A stretch of DNA of 64,000 nt from Alphaproteobacteria bacterium. Lineage in GTDB: Bacteria > Pseudomonadota > Alphaproteobacteria > DSM-16000 > Inquilinaceae. The DNA lies in NCBI GenBank assembly GCA_028277405.1, contig JANQGH010000070.1, positions 171,399 to 235,398 on the forward strand. Direction: 5' to 3'. The stretch's first letter is position 1. The number at the start of each line of letters is the position of its first letter. The position numbers and the translations under genes were made by a program. This document shows positions 16,713 to 26,038 of the stretch, one piece after another. The notes under the pieces are model-generated. The model was not told the DNA's origin, did not search any database, and saw nothing but the letters and a program-made list of their open reading frames with translations.

Positions 16713-18338
16713 ATGGCCGAGCCCGACCATTCCGCCGACATCGTCATCGTCGGCTCTGGCGTGGCCGGCGCCTTGGCGGCGGCCGAGCTTGCCGAGCGCG
16801 GCGCCGACGTCCTGATCGTCGAGGCCGGCCCCAGGATCACACGCGACCAGGCCTTGGCTACATATTACGACAATCCCAGTCGGAACTGGCCGTCGGGCCC
16901 TTACCCCGACGCGCCCTACGCGCCGCGCCCCAGCTATGCCGACCCGGACGCCTATGTAATCCAGGCCGGCGAAGACCGGTTCGCGGCCTCGTACGAACGT
17001 CTGGTCGGCGGCACGACCTGGCATTGGGAGGCAACGTCCCTCCGCCTTCTGCCGTCGGATTTTCGTCTGCGCAGCGAATTCGGCCTCGGCGAGGACTGGC
17101 CGATCACCTACGATGATCTGGAGCCGTGGTACGGGGCGGCGGAACGGGCGCTGGGCGTGGCCGGCGATCCGGCGGACGATCTAGGCGTCACGCGTTCGGA
17201 CGACTACCCCATGCCGCCCATGCCGCTCAGCTATATGGACCGCCAGTTCGGTACGGCTCTGGCCGGCAGCCCGTATGTCCAGGTGACCACGCCGGCGGCG
17301 CGCAACACGGTGCCCTATGCCGGCCGGCTGGCGTGTTGCGGCAGCAACAGCTGCACACCGCTATGCCCCAGCGGCGCCAAATACGACGCGCTGACCCATG
17401 TCGAGGTGGCGGAGCGGGCCGGCGCTCGGGTGCTGCACGATACGGTGGTTCACCGGGTTGCGATCGGCGATGACCGACGCGTGTCGACCGTCGGCTTCAA
17501 GCGGCCTGACGGCAGCGAAGGAACGATCGGCGGCCGCGCGTTCGTGCTGGCGGCCCACGCCTTCGAAACGCCCAAGATCATGCTGATGTCGCGGGCGGAG
17601 AACACGCCTGACGGCGTTGGCAACAGCAGCGGGCTGGTTGGGCGCAATTTGATGGACCATCCCTACAAGGCAACCTGGGCCATCGCCGACCACCCGGTCT
17701 GGCCCATGCGCGGCCCCATGACCATCACCAGCATCGAGAACACACGCTGGGGCGACTGGCGGGCGGAACGGCCGGCGTTTCGGGTTGCGATCTATAATCT
17801 CGGCTGGGGCTGGGCCACCGGCGCGCCGGTCACGACGATCAATGGATTTATCGACCAAGGCCTGGAGGGTGAGGCACTGAGCCAGGCCATCCGCGAAACC
17901 GTCTCACGGCAGGTCATGATCGCCAGCCTGACCGAACAGCTGCCGGACCCGGACAATCGCATCGTCCCTGACTTCGAGCAGCGCGACGCCATCGGCATCC
18001 CCCGCCCGAAGATCACCTATCGCTTCGACGACTATACCCACCGCGGCATGGCGGCCTCGGAGGCGGCGCATGAGGACATCCTGGCCCGCCTTGGCACGGA
18101 CCCGCCGCGCCATTCGAACGGTGTGCTGGCCGGGTCGCATATCATGGGCACCTGCAAGATGGGCCGCGACCCGCAAACCGCGGTCGTCGATCCGGACCTT
18201 AGGAGTCACGACCATCCCAACCTGTTCCTGCTTGGCAGCAGCGTGTTCCCGACGGGCGGTGCGGCCAATCCAACCCTGACCATCGCCGCCCTGTCGCTGC
18301 GGGCGGTCGAACCCATTCTGGAGGCTCTGTCCGGCTGA
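16713..18338 (+). CDS. GMC-type FAD dehydrogenase catalytic subunit
   Basis: A 541-residue GMC oxidoreductase. FAD binds at IVIVGSGVAGALAAAELAE (residues 10-28), and the C-terminal GGAANPTLTIAALSLRAVE closes the FAD site. Cys208, Cys209, Cys214 and Cys218 (ACCGSNSCTPLC) match the spacing of the 3Fe-4S ligands in bacterial FAD glucose dehydrogenase, so electrons probably leave to a cytochrome. There is no signal peptide; export would use the Tat-bearing small subunit just upstream. The usual multihaem cytochrome c subunit is not adjacent. The substrate could be glucose, gluconate, sorbitol or another alcohol. Confidence 0.9.
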   Translation: MAEPDHSADIVIVGSGVAGALAAAELAERGADVLIVEAGPRITRDQALATYYDNPSRNWPSGPYPDAPYAPRPSYADPDAYVIQAGEDRFAASYERLVGGTTWHWEATSLRLLPSDFRLRSEFGLGEDWPITYDDLEPWYGAAERALGVAGDPADDLGVTRSDDYPMPPMPLSYMDRQFGTALAGSPYVQVTTPAARNTVPYAGRLACCGSNSCTPLCPSGAKYDALTHVEVAERAGARVLHDTVVHRVAIGDDRRVSTVGFKRPDGSEGTIGGRAFVLAAHAFETPKIMLMSRAENTPDGVGNSSGLVGRNLMDHPYKATWAIADHPVWPMRGPMTITSIENTRWGDWRAERPAFRVAIYNLGWGWATGAPVTTINGFIDQGLEGEALSQAIRETVSRQVMIASLTEQLPDPDNRIVPDFEQRDAIGIPRPKITYRFDDYTHRGMAASEAAHEDILARLGTDPPRHSNGVLAGSHIMGTCKMGRDPQTAVVDPDLRSHDHPNLFLLGSSVFPTGGAANPTLTIAALSLRAVEPILEALSG

Positions 18339-18350
18339 ACGAGGCCGCCG

Positions 18351-18857
18351 CTACGTCGCGATCAGCACCCCAAGCGCTGTGCTGGCGATGCCGCCGGCGA
18401 AGCCGATGGCGGCGCCAGCCAGCGGCACCCACCAGCGTCCGGCCGAACGCTGCTCAACCGCGCGGCTGTGCATGTCGATGGCGGTTCGGATCAACACCGC
18501 CGTCTCCTCGGGCGTCAGTGGCCGGCGCGACAGCCGCGACCAGGCGTCGGGATCGTCGCGGCGCTTCATGGCCTCCGCCTTGCTGATCCCCTCCCCGGCA
18601 TCGACGTTGTAGGAGCGCGTGAAGCTGCGTCGCGCCACAAGTGCCGCCTTCGGTCCCCGGTCGCCGGTCGAGAGCTGAAAGAATTCGGGGTGATCGTAAA
18701 ATACGGCGCCCAGCGCCTCGGCGGTGCCCGGATCTCCGCTGATGCGCTCGGCCCACTCGGTCACGTCCAAACGGTAGAACTTATAGTAGGCCAGCACCTG
18801 AATCGCGGCGATCACGTCGCCCAGCCGACACGGCTCCAGATAAGGTGAGTCCCGCAT
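18351..18857 (-). CDS. Hypothetical tail-anchored protein
   Basis: A 168-residue protein with a helical N-terminus (LGDVIAAIQVLAYYKFYRLDVTE in two parts), a charged middle and a C-terminal membrane segment at about 143-166 (WVPLAGAAIGFAGGIASTA). The layout suggests a cytoplasmic domain anchored by its tail. No family is recognised. It is convergent with the GMC gene (12-bp gap). Confidence 0.65.
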   Translation of the reverse strand: MRDSPYLEPCRLGDVIAAIQVLAYYKFYRLDVTEWAERISGDPGTAEALGAVFYDHPEFFQLSTGDRGPKAALVARRSFTRSYNVDAGEGISKAEAMKRRDDPDAWSRLSRRPLTPEETAVLIRTAIDMHSRAVEQRSAGRWWVPLAGAAIGFAGGIASTALGVLIAT

Positions 18858-18920
18858 GGCTCCTCCGCTATCGAAACCTCGTTCGTGATCAACAAGAGTG
18901 CCGTAGGGCGCGCCAGGAAC

Positions 18921-18948
18921 AAAAAGGGGCGCCCAGTCGGCGCCCCTT
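18921..18948 (-). terminator. Intrinsic terminator of the OmpA-family gene
   Basis: Read on the minus strand, a perfect 10-bp stem (aaggggcgcc / ggcgcccctt) with a 5-nt loop is followed by TTT. It lies 25 bp after the OmpA-family stop codon at 18973. Confidence 0.85.
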
Positions 18949-18972
18949 CGATACCGCGAAGCGTTTCGCGCG

Positions 18973-19614
18973 CTACTCCGTGAACGGAATGATCTCGATT
19001 TCCACCCGGCGGTTGGCCGCGCGGCCGGCCGCGGTCGAGTTGTCGGCGATCGGGCGGGTCAGGCCGAAGCCCTGGGAATAGACCCGGGCCGGGTTGACGC
19101 CGCGCTGGATCAGGAAGTTGGCGACCGATTGGGCGCGCTGTTCGGACAGGGTCTGATTGTACGCGGCCGAGCCCGTATTGTCGGTGTGGCCCATGACGTT
19201 CACGATGGACGACTCATACTCGACCAGCGTTTGCGCGACATTGCCCAGCGGGCCAATGAACTCCGGCTTGATCACCGAGGAATCGATGTCGAAGGTGACG
19301 CCCGCCGGCAGCGATACCAACAGATTGTCGCCCTGGCGGGTAACAGCGGCGCCGGATGCCGCCAGGTCCGCCTGCAGCGCGGCTTCCTGCTGATCCATAT
19401 AGAAGCCGACGGCGCCGCCGGCCAAGGCGCCGATGCCGGCACCGATCAGGGCGTTGCGGGTATCATTGCCGCCGGCCAGCGTGCCGAGAGCCGCACCGGC
19501 GCCGGCGCCCAGAAGCGCGCCCGTGCCGGTATTGCCCAGGCCCCCGAGTCCGCCCCCCTGACAGCCGGCCAAGATCGTGCCCGCGAGGGCAACAGCCGCA
19601 ACTTTCTTAATCAT
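18973..19614 (-). CDS. OmpA-family peptidoglycan-associated lipoprotein
   Basis: A 213-residue lipoprotein. The signal peptide ends in the lipobox LAGC (MIKKVAAVALAGTILAGC), a glycine-zipper stretch at about 20-75 (GALLGAGAGAALGTLAGG) follows, and then an OmpA C-terminal domain with VMGHTDNTGS, LSEQRAQSVANFL, GFGLTRPIADN and RAANRRVEIEI that binds diaminopimelate in peptidoglycan. It likely tethers the outer membrane to the wall. The ATG at 19614 follows AAGGGGA. A TATAAC box (minus strand, 19691-19696) may be its -10 element. A strong terminator follows the gene. Confidence 0.92.
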   Translation of the reverse strand: MIKKVAAVALAGTILAGCQGGGLGGLGNTGTGALLGAGAGAALGTLAGGNDTRNALIGAGIGALAGGAVGFYMDQQEAALQADLAASGAAVTRQGDNLLVSLPAGVTFDIDSSVIKPEFIGPLGNVAQTLVEYESSIVNVMGHTDNTGSAAYNQTLSEQRAQSVANFLIQRGVNPARVYSQGFGLTRPIADNSTAAGRAANRRVEIEIIPFTE

Positions 19615-19822
19615 TTCGGTCCCCTTTTTGGTTTGTTCGATCACGAGCATCACGGATGGGTCGGCCGGGCCACGATCACGATCCGGGCCTGTTATAGGCG
19701 CTACCGTCTATCAATCGTTAATTAATACCGCAAGATCATGTCAGGGGAAGATTGCGGCGGTTTTTGGACCTGGCCTCGAGCCCGGATTGACCAATGCGCG
19801 TTTCCTGGCAAGGATCACTGCC

Positions 19823-20938
19823 ATGGATCAATCCGCCCCGGCCCTGACCCACGATGAGCGCATCGACTGGCTGCGGCTGGCCCGCACGCCCAGGGTCGGA
19901 CCGATGACCTTTCGGGCCTTGCTTGACCGCTATGGCTCGCCCAGTCGGGCACTGGAGGCCCTGCCAGAGCTAGCCAAGCGCGGCGGCCGCACCCTCACGC
20001 CGACATCGTCGGACGCGGCGGAGAGAGAGTTGGAGGCCGTTCATGCCCTGGGCGCCCGACTGATCGCGCTGTGCGAGCCGGACTATCCGGCAGCCCTGGC
20101 GGCGATCGACGACGCGCCGCCGCTCTTGTGCGTCAAGGGCAATCCCGCCCTGCTCGGCGGCCGGATCATTGCCATGGTCGGCGCGCGCAACGCCTCGCTG
20201 AACGGCAAGCGCATTGCCGAACGCTGGGCCCGCGAGTTGGGCGATGCCGGTTGGATCGTCGCCTCGGGCCTGGCGCGCGGCATCGACGGGGCGGCCCATC
20301 GCGGCGCGCTGGCGACCGGCACCATCGCCTGCGTCGCCGGCGGCATCGACGTGATCTACCCGCCGGAACATGCCGATCTGCAAGCGGCGATCGCCGAGCA
20401 AGGTATCGTGGCCACGGAATGCGCGCCGGGCACGGCGCCGACCGCACGCCATTTCCCACGCCGCAACCGATTGATTGCTGGCATGGCGTCCGGCATCGTG
20501 GTGGTCGAGGCGGCCGCGCGATCGGGCTCGCTGATCACCGCACGGCTCGCGGGCGAACAGGGGCGGGAGGTTTTTGCCGTGCCCGGATCACCGCTGGATC
20601 CGCGCGCCCAAGGCTGCAATCGGCTGATCCAAAACGGCGCCGCCCTCGTTCAATCTGTCAGCGATATTCTTGATGAATTAGAGAGCTTTACCGTGCGTTC
20701 CTTGCGCGAACCCGGAAGTGGATACAACGCGGGTGAAGGGGTTGGCGATCCCGACGAAACCGAACTGCAAAAGGCGCGCGCCTTGATTGAGGAAAGTCTG
20801 TCACCGACGCCGACGCCGGTTGACGAACTGATCCGCGACTGCCAATTACCTGCTTCAGTGGTGCTGACGGTTCTGTTGGAACTGGAACTGGCGGGCCGGA
20901 TCGAACGCCAACCGGGCAATCGGATCAGCCTGCTCTAG
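19823..20938 (+). CDS. dprA: DNA-processing protein DprA
   Basis: A 371-residue DprA that loads RecA on incoming single-stranded DNA in transformation. An N-terminal SAM-like region (RLARTPRVGPMTFRALLDRYG) is followed by the Rossmann core: IAMVGARNASLNGKRIAE, VASGLARGIDGAAHRGAL, AGGIDVIYPPEH, RHFPRRNRLIAGMA and FAVPGSPLDPRAQGCNRLI. A C-terminal winged-helix (DELIRDCQLPASVVLTVLLE) comes last. The ATG at 19823 is the first that fits the family start. It lies 49 bp before topA, a common pairing. Confidence 0.95.
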   Translation: MDQSAPALTHDERIDWLRLARTPRVGPMTFRALLDRYGSPSRALEALPELAKRGGRTLTPTSSDAAERELEAVHALGARLIALCEPDYPAALAAIDDAPPLLCVKGNPALLGGRIIAMVGARNASLNGKRIAERWARELGDAGWIVASGLARGIDGAAHRGALATGTIACVAGGIDVIYPPEHADLQAAIAEQGIVATECAPGTAPTARHFPRRNRLIAGMASGIVVVEAAARSGSLITARLAGEQGREVFAVPGSPLDPRAQGCNRLIQNGAALVQSVSDILDELESFTVRSLREPGSGYNAGEGVGDPDETELQKARALIEESLSPTPTPVDELIRDCQLPASVVLTVLLELELAGRIERQPGNRISLL

Positions 20939-20987
20939 GGACCCTTACGATCGGTCCCTCTTTCCTCTCTTTAGCGGCGGAGTGCCC

Positions 20988-23642
20988 GTGTCCGGAAACC
21001 ATTTGGTTATCGTAGAGTCGCCGGCGAAGGCCAAGACCATCAACAAGTATCTGGGCAAGGACTATACGGTCCTGGCCAGCTACGGCCATGTGCGTGACCT
21101 ACCGCCGAAGGATGGCTCGGTCCGGCCGGACGAAAACTTCGCCATGGACTGGGAGCTGGGCGCGCGGTCGAAGAAGACCATCGACCAGCTGGCCAACGCG
21201 GCACGCGACGCCGACACCGTGTATCTGGCCACCGACCCGGATCGCGAGGGCGAGGCGATCTCCTGGCATGTCCAGGAAGTGTTGAAAGGCCGCCGTGGGC
21301 TGAAGGACCTGGCGTTCGAGCGGGTCACGTTCAACGAGATCACCAAGAACGCGGTGCTGGACGCGATCGCCCGGCCCCGGGCCTTGGACGACGCGCTGAT
21401 CCAGGCCTATCTGGCGCGCCGTGCGCTGGACTATCTGGTCGGGTTCACCCTGTCGCCGGTGCTCTGGCGCAAGCTGCCCGGGTCCCGTTCCGCCGGGAGG
21501 GTGCAGTCGGTCGCCCTGCGCCTGATCTGCGAGCGCGAAGCGGAGATCGAGGATTTCCAGCCGCGTGAGTACTGGACGATCGAGGCGACGCTGACGACGC
21601 CGTCCGGTCAGGACTTCACCGCCCGGCTGACCCATCTGAACGGCAAGAAGCTGGGCAAGTTCGACCTGCCCGACGAGACGACGGCCAAGCAGGCCGCCGA
21701 CATTCTGCGGCAGCTCGATCTCTCGGTGCTGTCGGTCGAGAAAAAGCAGGTCCGCCGCCACCCATCGCCCCCCTTCACCACCTCCACCTTGCAGCAGGAG
21801 GCGTCACGCAAGCTGGGCATGGGCGCGTCGCAGACCATGCGTACGGCCCAGCGCCTCTATGAAGGTGTCGATTTGAACGGCGACACGGTCGGCCTGATCA
21901 CCTATATGCGTACCGACGGCACCCAGCTCGCCGGCGAAGCGATCGCCCAGACACGCAGCGCCATCGGTGCCGCGTATGGCGCCGACTATGTGCCCGACCG
22001 GCCCCGCGCCTACAAAAGCACGGCTAAAAACGCGCAAGAGGCCCACGAGGCGATCCGCCCGACCGACCCGGCCCGCCATCCCAAGCAGGTCGCCGGCGCC
22101 CTCTCCCGCGACGAGCTTCGGCTGTACGAGCTGATCTGGAAGCGCACCATGGCCTGCCAGATGGAAAGTGCCGTCTTGGATCAGGTGTCGGTCGATATCG
22201 GCGACGGCGACAACCGGGCGGTGCTGCGCGCCACCGGCTCGATCGTTCGCTTCGACGGCTTCCTTCGGGTCTATGAGGAAGGTAGGGACGACGTTCAGGA
22301 CGCGACGTCCGACAAGCGCGACACGCGGCTGCCGGCGATGGCCGAACGGGACAGGCTGCAAAGCCGCGACATCAAGCCGGAGCAGCATTTCACCCAGCCG
22401 CCGCCGCGCTACAGCGAAGCCAGCCTGGTCAAGCGCATGGAAGAGCTGGGCATCGGCCGGCCCTCCACCTACGCCTCGATCCTGCAAGTCCTGCAGGACC
22501 GCGACTATGTCCGCCTGGACAGCAAACGCTTCGTGCCCGAGGACCGGGGGCGGCTGGTCACGACCTTCCTGACCAGCTTCTTCGGCCGCTATGTGGAGTA
22601 CGACTTCACCGCCAAGCTGGAAGGCCAGCTGGACGACATCTCCGGCGGACGGGCCGATTGGCAGGCCGTGCTGAGGGACTTCTGGCAGGCGTTTTCCGCC
22701 GCCATCGACGGCACCAAGGATCTGACCATCACCCAGGTCATCGACGCGCTGGACGAAGAGCTGGGCCCGCACTTCTTCCGGCCGTCAGCCAATGGCCAGG
22801 ACCCGCGCAAATGCCCGTCCTGCGCCGACGGACGCCTGGGCCTGAAACTGAGCCGCACCGGCGCCTTCATCGGCTGCTCGAACTATCCGGACTGCCGCTA
22901 TACCAGGCCGCTGGAGGTGCCGGGCGCCGACGGCGTCGACGGCGCCGTTAGCTTTCCGCGCGCGCTCGGCACCGACCCCGAGACCGGCCTGCCCGTCAGC
23001 GTTCGCAAGGGACCGTTCGGTTACTATGGCCAGTTGGGGCCGGCCGAGGATGCCGAGGAAAAAAGCAAGGAAAAGCCCAAACGGGTCTCGCTGCCAAAAG
23101 GCTACGAGCCGGCGACGATCGATCTCGCTACCGTCCTGAAGCTGCTGGACCTGCCCAGAACCGTCGGCACCCATCCGGAGTCCGGCAAGCCGATATTGGC
23201 CGGGATCGGCCGCTATGGCCCCTATTTGCAGCATGACGGCGCCTACAAATCGCTGCCGGCCGGCGACGATGTGCTTGCCGTTGGGATGAATCGCGCGGTG
23301 GAGTTGATTGCAACCGCGCGGAAAGGCGGCGGTGGCAGCACACCGGTCCGCGAGCTGGGCGTGCCGGACGGCGACAGCCAGCCGGTCGCGGTCTTTAATG
23401 GCCGCTACGGCCCCTATGTCCGCCAAGGCAAGGCGAAGATCATGGCCTCGCTGCCGAAGGGCACGTCCGTCGACGAGGTCACCTTGGAACAGGCTGTCGA
23501 GTTACTGGCCGCGAAGGCAGCAAAGTCCGGCAAGGGCAAGGCGCCCAAGAAGGCCAAGAAGACGACCAAATCGAAAGCATCGGCGAAGAAGTCGCGAAAG
23601 CCAGCGGCGGGCGGCGCGGCGCAAGCGGCGGACGCGGACTGA
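20988..23642 (+). CDS. topA: DNA topoisomerase I
   Basis: An 884-residue type IA topoisomerase that relaxes negative supercoils. The Toprim domain shows LVIVESPAKAKTINKYLG and ATDPDREGEAI; the catalytic tyrosine is Tyr306 in LITYMRTDGTQ. One zinc ribbon (CPSC...GCSNYPDC) is followed by three RYGPY-containing C-terminal repeats and a Lys/Ala-rich tail. GTG at 20988 is preferred over GTG at 20982 because GGAG ends at 20982, inside the earlier codon. The stop is 6 bp before the rnr start, so the two are coupled. Confidence 0.96.
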   Translation: MSGNHLVIVESPAKAKTINKYLGKDYTVLASYGHVRDLPPKDGSVRPDENFAMDWELGARSKKTIDQLANAARDADTVYLATDPDREGEAISWHVQEVLKGRRGLKDLAFERVTFNEITKNAVLDAIARPRALDDALIQAYLARRALDYLVGFTLSPVLWRKLPGSRSAGRVQSVALRLICEREAEIEDFQPREYWTIEATLTTPSGQDFTARLTHLNGKKLGKFDLPDETTAKQAADILRQLDLSVLSVEKKQVRRHPSPPFTTSTLQQEASRKLGMGASQTMRTAQRLYEGVDLNGDTVGLITYMRTDGTQLAGEAIAQTRSAIGAAYGADYVPDRPRAYKSTAKNAQEAHEAIRPTDPARHPKQVAGALSRDELRLYELIWKRTMACQMESAVLDQVSVDIGDGDNRAVLRATGSIVRFDGFLRVYEEGRDDVQDATSDKRDTRLPAMAERDRLQSRDIKPEQHFTQPPPRYSEASLVKRMEELGIGRPSTYASILQVLQDRDYVRLDSKRFVPEDRGRLVTTFLTSFFGRYVEYDFTAKLEGQLDDISGGRADWQAVLRDFWQAFSAAIDGTKDLTITQVIDALDEELGPHFFRPSANGQDPRKCPSCADGRLGLKLSRTGAFIGCSNYPDCRYTRPLEVPGADGVDGAVSFPRALGTDPETGLPVSVRKGPFGYYGQLGPAEDAEEKSKEKPKRVSLPKGYEPATIDLATVLKLLDLPRTVGTHPESGKPILAGIGRYGPYLQHDGAYKSLPAGDDVLAVGMNRAVELIATARKGGGGSTPVRELGVPDGDSQPVAVFNGRYGPYVRQGKAKIMASLPKGTSVDEVTLEQAVELLAAKAAKSGKGKAPKKAKKTTKSKASAKKSRKPAAGGAAQAADAD

Positions 23643-23648
23643 CGCGCC

Positions 23649-25925
23649 TTGGCCGGCAAAAGAGCGCCGTTCCCCACCAAGGACCAAGTCGCCGAATTCA
23701 TCGAGTCGTCCGATCAGCCGGTCGGCAAGCGGGAAATCGCGCGCGCCTTTCACATCAAGGGCGATGACCGGCCGAGGCTGAAGGCGCTGTTAAAGGAGCT
23801 CGCCGACGACGGCGTTTTGGAACGCAGCGCAGGCCGCCGCTTTGGGCCGCCGGACAGTCTGCCGGCCGTCGCCGTTCTGACGATTACGCGCATATCCGAC
23901 GATGGCGATCTGCTGGCCGTTCCGACGCGGCGCGATCCCGACGCGAAGCCTCCCCGGATCCATGTTGTCGAGGACCGGAAGATCGGCGGCCAGATTGGTG
24001 CCGGCGATCGGGTCTTGGCGAAGTTGCGGCGTCTGGAGACGGATCGGTACGAGGCGACGATCATTCGCAAGCTCGACCGCCAATCGGTCACCCGGATCGT
24101 TGGCGTCTTCTCCGAGCGGACTGAAGGCGGCGGCTCTGTCAGCCCGGCGGACAAGCGCAATGACCGGCTGGTCTCGATCGATCGAGGCGGTCGTGCCGGC
24201 GCCAGGGGCGGCGATCTGGTGGTCGTCTTGCTCGAACCGGCGGGTCGCATGGGACCAAGGCGCGCGACGATCGATCAGATCCTGGGCCGCGCGGACGATC
24301 CCGCCATGATCAGCCGGATTGCGATCGCGGCGGCCGGCATTCCTGATCAGTTCCCTGACGCCGCCATACGCCAGGCCGAGGCTGCGAAACCGCCGCAACT
24401 AGGCGACCGTGCCGACCTGAGGAACGTCCATCTCGTCACGATCGACGGCGCCGATGCGCGCGACTTCGACGACGCGGTCTGGGCCGAACCGGATGCCAAC
24501 CCGGCGAACAAGGATGGCTGGCACCTGATCGTGGCGATCGCCGATGTTGCGGCCTATGTCTCGCCCGACAGCGTGTTGGACAAGGAAGCGCGGCGGCGGG
24601 GCAATAGTTGCTATTTCCCGGACCGGGTCGTGCCGATGCTGCCCGAGGCGCTGTCCAATGGGCTGTGCTCTCTGGTGCCGGGCGAGGACCGGGCCTGCGT
24701 GGCCGTCCATCTGACCATCGACGGCGGCGGGCATATTAAGCGTTACGACTTCGTGCGCGGCCTGATGCGATCGGTGGCCCGGCTGACCTACGAACAGGTT
24801 CAGCGTGCGGCGGATGGCAGCCCGGACGATGTGACGGGCCCCCTGCTGGAAGGGGTGATCACCCCGCTCTACGGCGCCTTTCGCTGCCTGGCCCAGGCGC
24901 GCGAAAGCCGCGGCACGCTTGAGCTGGACGTGCCGGAGCGGCGCTTCGTTCTGGACGATCGGGGTCGCGTCACCGACATAAGCCAGCGCGACCGGCTGGA
25001 CAGCCACCGGCTGATCGAAGAGTTCATGATCGCGGCCAACGTCGCGGCCGCACGCGCACTGCAGGATCATGGCATTGGCGGCCTGTTCCGGGTGCATGAC
25101 GCGCCGGAGCGCAGCCGGCTGATGGCCTTGCGCGACTTCCTGCAGCCGCTCGGCTACTCGCTGTCGCTAGGCCAGGTGGCCCAGCCGCGCATGTTCACAC
25201 AGATCCTGGCGCGCGCCGCCGGCCGGCCGGAAAGCGAGACCGTGTCGGAGATGGTGTTGCGCGCCCAATCCCAGGCGGTCTATCAGCAGGACAATATCGG
25301 CCATTTCGGCCTTGCCCTGCCGGCTTACGTCCATTTCACCTCGCCGATCCGCCGCTACGCGGACCTGATGGTTCATCGCGCACTGATCCGGGCGCTAGGC
25401 CTGGGCAAGGGCGGCGCCGGCGATGCCGAGCTGAGCCAGTTGGCCGCAATCGGCGACCATCTGACGATGACCGAACGGCGCGCGGCGGCGGCGGAGCGGG
25501 ATGCCGGTGATCGTTACACGGCCGCCTATCTGGCCCATCGGGTCGGGCAGCGCCTCACCGGCAGGGTGACCAGCGTCACCCGGTTCGGCCTGTTCGTCCG
25601 GCTTGACGACAGCGGCGGCGACGGCCTGGTGCCGATCAGCACCTTGCCGGAAGACTATTATGATCTTGATGAACGATCACAGGCGCTGGTCGGACGGCGC
25701 TGGGGACGCGTGTTTCAGCTCGGCGCGTCGGTGGCCGTCCGGCTGGTCGAGGCCAACCCGGTGACCGGCAGCACGGTCCTGGCCCTCGTGTCCGACGGCG
25801 ATCAGGACGAAGGGGCGTCGACGGATTTTCTGCCAAGACCGTCCATCGCGCCGCACGCGGCGCGGCGCAAGAGCGGGCCGTCGAAGGGCTGGCAAAACCG
25901 GCGGCGATCGCGGTCACGACGGTGA
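23649..25925 (+). CDS. rnr: Ribonuclease R
   Basis: A 758-residue 3'-5' exoribonuclease for structured RNA. An N-terminal winged helix (KREIARAFHIKGDDRPRLK) and cold-shock region precede the RNB catalytic core with DGADARDFDDAVWAE (acidic Mg2+ ligands). SPIRRYADLMVHRAL follows, then an S1 domain (LTGRVTSVTRFGLFVRLDD) and a basic tail. Translation appears to begin at TTG (23649), the only start that gives the full family N-terminus (AGKRAPFPTK). Expression is probably tied to topA. Confidence 0.95.
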   Translation: MAGKRAPFPTKDQVAEFIESSDQPVGKREIARAFHIKGDDRPRLKALLKELADDGVLERSAGRRFGPPDSLPAVAVLTITRISDDGDLLAVPTRRDPDAKPPRIHVVEDRKIGGQIGAGDRVLAKLRRLETDRYEATIIRKLDRQSVTRIVGVFSERTEGGGSVSPADKRNDRLVSIDRGGRAGARGGDLVVVLLEPAGRMGPRRATIDQILGRADDPAMISRIAIAAAGIPDQFPDAAIRQAEAAKPPQLGDRADLRNVHLVTIDGADARDFDDAVWAEPDANPANKDGWHLIVAIADVAAYVSPDSVLDKEARRRGNSCYFPDRVVPMLPEALSNGLCSLVPGEDRACVAVHLTIDGGGHIKRYDFVRGLMRSVARLTYEQVQRAADGSPDDVTGPLLEGVITPLYGAFRCLAQARESRGTLELDVPERRFVLDDRGRVTDISQRDRLDSHRLIEEFMIAANVAAARALQDHGIGGLFRVHDAPERSRLMALRDFLQPLGYSLSLGQVAQPRMFTQILARAAGRPESETVSEMVLRAQSQAVYQQDNIGHFGLALPAYVHFTSPIRRYADLMVHRALIRALGLGKGGAGDAELSQLAAIGDHLTMTERRAAAAERDAGDRYTAAYLAHRVGQRLTGRVTSVTRFGLFVRLDDSGGDGLVPISTLPEDYYDLDERSQALVGRRWGRVFQLGASVAVRLVEANPVTGSTVLALVSDGDQDEGASTDFLPRPSIAPHAARRKSGPSKGWQNRRRSRSRR

Positions 25926-26038
25926 CGCAACAGTGATCGGGCATTCAAATTGTGCCCTATTGCCGTCATACGCGGCGTGATAGCGTCGCGCGGTCGGCAA
26001 TCGCCCCCTGCTGCCGATTCTTATGCTGGGAGACAGCG

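Noticed and set aside
23530..23640. Lysine/alanine-rich repeats at the topA end
   Set aside because: Low-complexity tails are normal for bacterial TopA and do not indicate a separate repeat element.
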